From assembly GCA_905479515.1 (NCBI GenBank), contig CAJQMX010000122.1, positions 1 to 36,697 of the forward strand: a stretch of DNA of 36,697 bases, in the 5' to 3' direction. Below are positions 31,698 to 36,697 of this stretch, one piece after another. The notes beneath the pieces were generated by a model that made no database searches, was not told where the DNA came from, and saw only the letters and a list, made by a program, of their open reading frames with translations. How positions within the stretch are numbered: position 1 is the first letter of the stretch; every line of letters begins with the position of its first letter. This DNA is from an uncultured Parasphingopyxis sp. (GTDB taxonomy: Bacteria; Pseudomonadota; Alphaproteobacteria; Sphingomonadales; Sphingomonadaceae). The position numbers and the translations under genes are program-made.

Positions 31698-32759
31698 TTA
31701 CGCTCGGTCGATCAGACGTACTGCCTGATCGAGAATGTCGGGCACCCGATGCTCGAAAGCGGCATGCCGCGGATTGTCCGATTTCCCAAGCACATAACGC
31801 GCGTAGCTGCCCTCTAGGATTACCCCGAGCCGAAAAAGCGCCAGCACCATGTAGAAGGGCAGCTCATCCACCGGGAGACCGCTCAATTCGGAATAACGAT
31901 CGGCAGCTTCGACGCGGCTGCGAAAACCATTTCGCCAATCGATATAGTAGGCCCATGTCGGGCCGCTTTCGGCATCCTCCCAGCTTGAAAGCAAATGCCC
32001 CAGATCGACCAGCGGATCGCCTATAGTGGCCAGTTCCCAGTCGATCACCGCAGCAACGCGAGGGGGCTGGTCCGAGGCGATCAACACATTGGCGAAGCTG
32101 TAATCGCCATGCATCAACCTTGCATGAGACTCTCGAGGTTTGTTGGCCCGCAGCCATGGTCCGATCGCATCAAGTTGCGGCAGGGAACGGGTATGGTTGC
32201 GGGCAAATTGGGTCATCCAACGATCAACCTGCCGATCCAGAAATCCGGCGGGCTTCCCGAATCCTTCCAGACCGACCGCCTGCCAATCCACCCGCGCGAC
32301 ACTGGCCAGTGCATCGATCACTGCATCGCCCAGCATACGGCGATTGTCTGGGTTACTGGCGAATAGTCCGGGCATGGGGTCGCGCGGCGTGAAGCCATCA
32401 ATCCATTCCATGACCATAAACGGCCCACCAATCCAGACCGAATCTATGGTGCCTTCCAACAGCCGGGCATGCGGTAGATCAGTCTGTTTAAGCGCGTGTG
32501 CCAGTTGCAGTTCCCGCTCAATATTATGGGCGGTTTTATCATTGGCATTCTCTGGCGGACGGCGCAGCGCAAATTGCTGGTCACCTCGAGTCACACGCAG
32601 CAGGCTATTGCTCGCCCCGCCAAAAATTCGCTCAATCGAGATCGGCTTCGATGCGCCGCCAAGCTGTTCATCGAACCACCCACGTAGCGGACCGGGATCG
32701 GCGACGAGCGCGTCGTCCTCAATCCTCACTGTTGCGCTAACCGCGGGAACTGCGCTCAT
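31698..32759 (-). CDS. APH-family kinase paired with acyl-CoA dehydrogenase
   Basis: The 353-residue product has a complete APH/choline-kinase site: FALRRPPEN near the nucleotide lysine region, FMVMEWIDGFTPRDP (hinge), catalytic loop RLMHGDYSFANVLI and metal-binding VIDWELATIGDPLVDLGH. The motifs closely match the N-terminal kinase domain of human ACAD10/ACAD11 and bacterial homologues annotated as aminoglycoside phosphotransferases. Antibiotic resistance is unlikely here; phosphorylation of a hydroxyacyl-CoA is the best hypothesis. The ATG at 32759 overlaps the ALDH stop by 4 bp, and the dehydrogenase gene follows after 16 bp with its own ribosome-binding site, so they are separate proteins from one message. 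The other APH protein (3723-4871) has WGD instead of HGD. Confidence 0.9.
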   Translation of the reverse strand: MSAVPAVSATVRIEDDALVADPGPLRGWFDEQLGGASKPISIERIFGGASNSLLRVTRGDQQFALRRPPENANDKTAHNIERELQLAHALKQTDLPHARLLEGTIDSVWIGGPFMVMEWIDGFTPRDPMPGLFASNPDNRRMLGDAVIDALASVARVDWQAVGLEGFGKPAGFLDRQVDRWMTQFARNHTRSLPQLDAIGPWLRANKPRESHARLMHGDYSFANVLIASDQPPRVAAVIDWELATIGDPLVDLGHLLSSWEDAESGPTWAYYIDWRNGFRSRVEAADRYSELSGLPVDELPFYMVLALFRLGVILEGSYARYVLGKSDNPRHAAFEHRVPDILDQAVRLIDRA

Positions 32760-34216
32760 GCCGCATGGAACGAAATGGCGTTTGCGTTGGTGAATTCGAG
32801 TAGACCTTCGACCCCATTTTCTCGGCCAAAACCCGAGCGCAAGTTTCCGCCAAATGGTTCATCTGACAATTGCGTGCCTGCCCCGCCGTTAATCGCGCAC
32901 CGCCCGGTATTGATCTGCTGCGCAATCTCATAGGCAGCGCCGACGTCCGCCGACATGATATAGCAAGCAAGCGCAAACTCGCTGTCATTGGCGATGCGTA
33001 TGGCTTCCTCGTCAGTATCATAGCCGATCACACATGCGATTGGCCCGAATATCTCCTCCTGTGCGATCGCAGATGCATTATCGACATTATCGAAGAATGT
33101 CGGTTCAAAATAATAGCCCTTGTCGAGATGGCTGGGCCTGTTGCCGCCAGCCATCAACTGAGCGCCTGAATCGATGCCAAGCTGCGTGTATTTCTCGGCT
33201 CGCTCGACAGCGACCTCGCGGATCAAGGGGCCCATCTGCGTAGACGGTTCGGCGGGAGAACCGATCACGACCTTACTTACCGCCTCTTTCAGCCGCGCCA
33301 CATATTCGCCGCGGACAGAATTGTGCACAAGATGACGTGTGTTTAGCGCACATCCCTGCCCGGCATGCGAGGTGAAACCGCGCAGTCCGGCATTGACCGC
33401 AAAGTCCATATCGGCGTCTGGGCGCACGATCATCGCAGACTTGCCCCCCAGTTCCATCACAAGACGTTTCAGAGTGGGTGCAGCCTGCGCCATGATGGCG
33501 GACCCGACCGTGTCGGAGCCCGTAAACGTTACCATACGGATACGTTTGTCACTGGTCAGGAACTGGCTGACATCATGACCACCGGTCATGACATTCAAAA
33601 CCCCTTTTGGAAGCCCGGCAGCATGCGCGATATCGCCGAACAATGTTGCGGCAAAAGGTGTATATGGCGAAGGTTTCAGGATCACCGTATTGCCCATCAG
33701 CAATGCTGGAACCAACTTTACGAGATTGAGCATGAAGGGGTAATTATAGGGCGTGATCACGCTGACGACACCGACGGGATCATAGCGCACGACGCTGGTA
33801 CCGAGTGTTTTTCCGGTCACTTCGGGTCGGCTCATTTTGGTAAAGTCTTCCCCAGCGCGTTCCAGACAGTACCGAAAATGCTTCATGCCAGTTGCCCATT
33901 GCGCAGCATTCGCCATTGCAACCGTGGCGCCCGCTTCGGCAATCAGAAGTGCGACTATCTGCTCCTTCCGGTCTTCCAAGGCTGCATAGAATTTTTGCAT
34001 CAGACCGACGCGCTCCTGCCGGCTCAAGCGCGGCCAAGGCCCCTTATGGAATGCTTCATGGGCCGCACTCACCGCCGCTTCGGCATCATCCATCGATCCA
34101 ACCGGTGCCTCGCCGAGCACGTCCTCGGTCGCGGGATTGACAACGCTTTCAGTGCCCGCGCTGCCGTCTGCGAACTCACCGCCTATGAAAAGTCTGGTTT
34201 GCAAGAATAGTGTCAT
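32756..34216 (-). CDS. NAD(P)-dependent aldehyde dehydrogenase
   Basis: The 486-residue product has ALDH motifs VITPYNYPFML, LKPSPYTPFA, FTGSDTVG, the general base E255 in VMELGGKSA, the catalytic cysteine C289 in HAGQGCALNT, and EEIFGPIAC. GQGC instead of GQSC and the PYNYPF segment separate it from the other two ALDHs in the window. It would oxidise an aldehyde intermediate to an acid within the leftward operon. The ATG at 34216 has GAGG eight bases upstream, and the stop overlaps the kinase ATG. The gap to the upstream SDR is 24 bp. Confidence 0.94.
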   Translation of the reverse strand: MTLFLQTRLFIGGEFADGSAGTESVVNPATEDVLGEAPVGSMDDAEAAVSAAHEAFHKGPWPRLSRQERVGLMQKFYAALEDRKEQIVALLIAEAGATVAMANAAQWATGMKHFRYCLERAGEDFTKMSRPEVTGKTLGTSVVRYDPVGVVSVITPYNYPFMLNLVKLVPALLMGNTVILKPSPYTPFAATLFGDIAHAAGLPKGVLNVMTGGHDVSQFLTSDKRIRMVTFTGSDTVGSAIMAQAAPTLKRLVMELGGKSAMIVRPDADMDFAVNAGLRGFTSHAGQGCALNTRHLVHNSVRGEYVARLKEAVSKVVIGSPAEPSTQMGPLIREVAVERAEKYTQLGIDSGAQLMAGGNRPSHLDKGYYFEPTFFDNVDNASAIAQEEIFGPIACVIGYDTDEEAIRIANDSEFALACYIMSADVGAAYEIAQQINTGRCAINGGAGTQLSDEPFGGNLRSGFGRENGVEGLLEFTNANAISFHAA

Positions 34217-34240
34217 GAGAATTCCTCGATCATATAATTT

Positions 34241-34987
34241 TCAGGCGGGTGCCCCGCGCAGCTCGACCAAGTCGATTTGCGCATCGGGCGAGAGGGTAAC
34301 GATATCAAGAATGCTCGCGGCCGGAATCTCCGGCTCGATCTGCGTCCCTGACTTGGCATAAAATCCAGCCTCATGCGCTGCTGCGCGGGCACGGGCACGG
34401 GCTTCGTCGGACCAGCTTCGGCTAAACGTACCGCGCACGTTACCTGAACGGTAGACCGTCACGCGAATTCGGTCTTTGGCGAGTTCTGCCCGCAGCCCGA
34501 CCGATAGCGTCTCAAGAGCCGCTTTCGTCGCGGCATAAAGGCCGAGATGCGGGTAAGGATTATGAATCGATTCAGAGCTAATATTGACGATGTCACCCCT
34601 GCCGCGAGCGCGCATAAGCGGGATCGCCTCGCGGCAACAATAAAGCGGGCCAAGAATGTTCACGGCAACCTCTTTTTGAGCATCGCTATCCCGCGTTTCA
34701 GCGATCGGGTTAGGCGTTGCGAGCGCGGCGTTGTTAATCAGGATATCCAACCCGCCATGGCGTTCATATATTGCTCCGAAAACGGCGTGCAGCGCGGCCG
34801 GATCGGCAATGTCGCAAACATAAGCCGAGGCGCGCTCACCGATTGATTTGGCAGCCCGTTCCAGGTCTTCTTGCCCACGTGCGAGCATCGCCACCTGTGC
34901 GCCTTCCGCCGCAAAGCGCTCGGCAATCGCAAACCCCAGCCCCCGGGAAGCGCCAGTGACAAGGGCAATCTTTCCCTCAAGCCGCAC
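34241..34987 (-). CDS. short-chain dehydrogenase/reductase
   Basis: The 248-residue product is a classical SDR with TGASRGLGFA, NNAALATPNP (in place of NNAG), and the catalytic LYAATKAALETL. The C-terminal part (YRSGNVRGTFSRSWSDE onward) lacks the common TG-DGG ending and finishes in DLVELRGAPA, typical of oxidoreductases with a broad substrate pocket. The start is GTG at 34987, preceded by GGAG at eight bases. It lies 45 bp after the crotonase gene and 24 bp before the ALDH gene, so it belongs to the same operon. Confidence 0.9.
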   Translation of the reverse strand: MRLEGKIALVTGASRGLGFAIAERFAAEGAQVAMLARGQEDLERAAKSIGERASAYVCDIADPAALHAVFGAIYERHGGLDILINNAALATPNPIAETRDSDAQKEVAVNILGPLYCCREAIPLMRARGRGDIVNISSESIHNPYPHLGLYAATKAALETLSVGLRAELAKDRIRVTVYRSGNVRGTFSRSWSDEARARARAAAHEAGFYAKSGTQIEPEIPAASILDIVTLSPDAQIDLVELRGAPA

Positions 34988-35032
34988 CCGATATCTCCGC
35001 TTGCCGACCCGGTTGTAGATCCAACTGCATGT

Positions 35033-35815
35033 TCAATTTCCCATCCATTGCGGCTCTCGTTTCTCCGCGAAAGCACGCGGCCCCTCCCTGAAGTCCCCCG
35101 AAGCGCGAAGAACATCCCGTCCCGGAAACGAGGTGTCGATCGCCTGGTCGAGCGGTAAATCGAGGCCGCACAGGGCTGTTTCCTTGGTGGCGCGCACCGC
35201 AAGTGGGGAGTTCGCGGCAATCTCTTCCGCCCAACTCAATGCCGTATCCATCAATCGCGCGCCTGGCACGATTTGGTTGACGAGACCCCAATCGGCGGCG
35301 GTTGCCGCATCAATGTTCCGCCCGGTCAACAACATAGCCATCGCCCGCTGCCACGTCAGCCCACGAGGAAGGCGTTGCGCTCCTCCTGCTCCTGCCAGCT
35401 GTCCATGTTTTACTTCGCTCGCGCCAAATTGCGCATGGTCTGCAGCGATCACAATATCGCAGGCCAGCGCGATCTCGAACCCGCCGCCAATCGCACTGCC
35501 GTTGACGGCGCAAATAACCGGCTTGAACAGATCATGCCGCGACGTAAGACCACCGAAACCGCCCGACCATTTGTCTTTATTGAGCTGCTCGCCTCGCGCT
35601 CGCGCTTTCATGTCGTTACCGGCGCAGAAAGCCTTGTCACCTTTGCCTGTAATGATCGCGACCCAAGCATCGTCATCCGCTGCGAATCGATCAAACGCAC
35701 GGCCAAGCTCAATATTGGCTTGGTCGTCGAGCGCGTTTCTAGCTTCCTCGCGGCAGATCGTCACAATCGCGAGCCGGCCGCTTTTTTCGTAACTGATGCG
35801 TTCAAAATCGCTCAC
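35033..35815 (-). CDS. enoyl-CoA hydratase, crotonase superfamily
   Basis: The 260-residue product has the crotonase fold with the oxyanion segments FCAGNDMKARA and SAIGGGFEIALACD. Both hydratase glutamates are present by spacing: E114 (GGGFE) and E134 (GASE), followed by GAGGAQRLPR. It therefore looks like an active enoyl-CoA hydratase, in contrast to the crotonase at 27831. I chose the GTG at 35815, where the family homology begins; longer in-frame starts upstream (to 35974) would add about 53 residues of non-conserved sequence. It is the first gene of the leftward operon, and a promoter-like sequence with a palindrome lies directly upstream. Confidence 0.92.
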   Translation of the reverse strand: MSDFERISYEKSGRLAIVTICREEARNALDDQANIELGRAFDRFAADDDAWVAIITGKGDKAFCAGNDMKARARGEQLNKDKWSGGFGGLTSRHDLFKPVICAVNGSAIGGGFEIALACDIVIAADHAQFGASEVKHGQLAGAGGAQRLPRGLTWQRAMAMLLTGRNIDAATAADWGLVNQIVPGARLMDTALSWAEEIAANSPLAVRATKETALCGLDLPLDQAIDTSFPGRDVLRASGDFREGPRAFAEKREPQWMGN

Positions 35816-35840
35816 TCGCGCCCACCCTTTCCTCACGGTC

Positions 35841-35868
35841 AAACTAGACGGAACTGACGAAGCGTCAA
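35841..35868 (-). promoter_or_regulatory. candidate promoter with TGACG-N3-CGTCA palindrome
   Basis: On the minus strand TTGACG (35868-35863) is followed after 16 bases by TAGTTT (35846-35841), ending 26 bp before the crotonase GTG. The -35 overlaps the palindrome TGACG-AAG-CGTCA (35855-35867), which resembles the arms of the site at 287-304 but with a three-base centre. It would drive the crotonase-SDR-ALDH-kinase-dehydrogenase-SDR operon. The rest of the 35816-36017 gap holds only a weak TTAGG/CCTAA repeat (35941-35958). Confidence 0.45.
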
Positions 35869-36017
35869 TCCAACTGCTAGTGTCGAAGGCATGCCAATAA
35901 ATCGAGGAATTCTGGCGTTTTCTGGCAAAGTTCATCCAAGTTAGGCGAGGCGTCCTAAGTGCGCCGAAATTCAAATGGACGTGCCAGTCCCGAGACAGTG
36001 ATCACGCGCCTGACGGG

Positions 36018-36697
36018 TCAATCCCGGCGCAGCAGGATCGAACCGGCCAGCGGCCCGCCCCCTGCGGCAGCTACACCAACGTCGACATCGCCCGGAACCT
36101 GACGCTCGCCTCCCTCTCCCCACATCTGGATGCATGTCTCCCAGAGAAGACCGAATCCGTGCATCCGCCCGCCAGAAAGTTGTCCCCCACCTGTATTCAG
36201 CGGCAGATCGCCACCCAGTGCGATACGGTGCCCGCCCTCGACAAAGGGACCGCTCTCGCCATGCTGACAGAAGCCCAATGCTTCCAGCCAGATCATCGCC
36301 TGGATGCTGAATCCGTCATAGAGGTTGGCGACCTTTACATCATCGGGCTTGAAATCCGTACGCTCCCAAAGTTGAGGGCCGTTTTCCAGCGCCATCATGC
36401 CCCATTTCGGCTCGAACTGATCCCAGCTGTAACGTCCGCCCATCCGGCCCGAAAAGGCCTCGATCACGAGAGGGGCCTGGCGTAGGTCGCGCGCCGCATC
36501 GAGCCGCGAGATAATGATAACGGTGGACGCATCAAGCAGCGCATCGCAATCGTAAAGACCAAGCGGATCGCAAATTATCCGCGCGCCCATGTAATCGTCC
36601 ATCGTCATCGGCGCGCGGTATACGGCGCGCGGATTCTTCACCGCATTTGCCCTGGTATTGACCACCAGCGCTCCCAGCTGTTCTTTGGTGGTGCCAA
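36018..36697 (-). CDS. thiolase-fold lipid-transfer protein, C-terminal part (cut by window edge)
   Basis: The visible 225 residues are a paralogue of the Ltp2-like protein at 372-1559: GTTKEQLGALVVNTRANA, NPRAVYRAPMTMDDYM and ANLYDGFSIQAMIWLEALGF all have counterparts there. The frame stays open to the right edge, so the N-terminal half, including the usual cysteine region, is missing. The tyrosine of LYDGF is kept, but the second tyrosine region MHAYGQIHEA is changed to MHGFGLLWET, so a phenylalanine and a tryptophan replace the tyrosine and histidine. It may therefore have a different reaction or role from its paralogue. No DUF35 partner gene follows it; one could lie outside the window. 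Confidence 0.87.
   Translation of the reverse strand, partial: GTTKEQLGALVVNTRANAVKNPRAVYRAPMTMDDYMGARIICDPLGLYDCDALLDASTVIIISRLDAARDLRQAPLVIEAFSGRMGGRYSWDQFEPKWGMMALENGPQLWERTDFKPDDVKVANLYDGFSIQAMIWLEALGFCQHGESGPFVEGGHRIALGGDLPLNTGGGQLSGGRMHGFGLLWETCIQMWGEGGERQVPGDVDVGVAAAGGGPLAGSILLRRD

Noticed and set aside
30377..32759. Kinase and acyl-CoA dehydrogenase as a single frameshifted fusion gene
   Set aside because: The kinase has a proper stop, and the dehydrogenase has its own ATG and ribosome-binding site 16 bp later. Both are full length, so they are two genes.
33365..34210. 281-codon open frame on the plus strand
   Set aside because: It is antisense to the ALDH gene at 32756-34216, which has full family motifs. 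The translation shows no domain and is explained by codon bias in the real gene.
35816..35974. N-terminal extension of the crotonase at 35033
   Set aside because: The extra 53 codons show no family similarity and overlap the candidate promoter; the GTG at 35815 gives the normal family length.

Overview
The window looks like a chromosomal or large-plasmid catabolic region from an alphaproteobacterium, most likely a sphingomonad (Sphingomonadales). This rests on gene content: a large TonB-dependent receptor beside cytochromes P450, many CoA-pathway enzymes, SnoaL-like proteins, amidohydrolase-2 and APH-type kinases, plus moderately high GC and frequent GTG/TTG starts. The genus is an inference. 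I see no rRNA, tRNA, insertion sequence, CRISPR array or phage gene. The window holds 33 protein genes, and both edges cut through a gene (a P450 on the left, a thiolase-fold protein on the right).

Layout: (1) 1-5987, minus strand: P450 N-terminus; Ltp2-like thiolase-fold protein with its DUF35 partner; TauD-type dioxygenase; SnoaL-like protein; APH-type kinase; DUF7064/7065-like protein. (2) 6115-7754, plus: epoxide hydrolase and SnoaL-like protein. (3) 7772-12491, minus: TonB receptor, metallo-beta-lactamase-fold lactonase-like enzyme, CYP101-like P450. (4) 12784-28631, plus: P450-ALDH; acyl-CoA synthetase-ALDH; SMP-30-like protein; then a tightly packed run of amidohydrolase, MaoC-like hydratase, SDR, SnoaL, alpha/beta hydrolase, second acyl-CoA synthetase, MFS exporter and crotonase. 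(5) 28654-36697, minus: an operon read right to left as crotonase, SDR, ALDH, APH kinase, acyl-CoA dehydrogenase, SDR, with another SDR downstream and a second thiolase-fold protein upstream.

Together the genes suggest uptake of a hydrophobic, probably alicyclic or isoprenoid-like compound (TonB receptor), hydroxylation or epoxidation (three P450s, a 2-oxoglutarate oxygenase), epoxide and lactone opening (epoxide hydrolase, lactonase-like proteins), oxidation to acids (ALDHs, SDRs), CoA activation (two ligases) and side-chain or ring degradation (acyl-CoA dehydrogenase, crotonases, hydratase, Ltp2-like aldolase). The substrate cannot be read from sequence. The most distinctive parts are the adjacent APH kinase and acyl-CoA dehydrogenase, in the same order and with the same signatures as the domains of human ACAD10/ACAD11; a crotonase lacking both hydratase glutamates; an in-frame 48-bp duplication of a ribosome-binding site and start region; and paired cis-elements upstream of separate operons.
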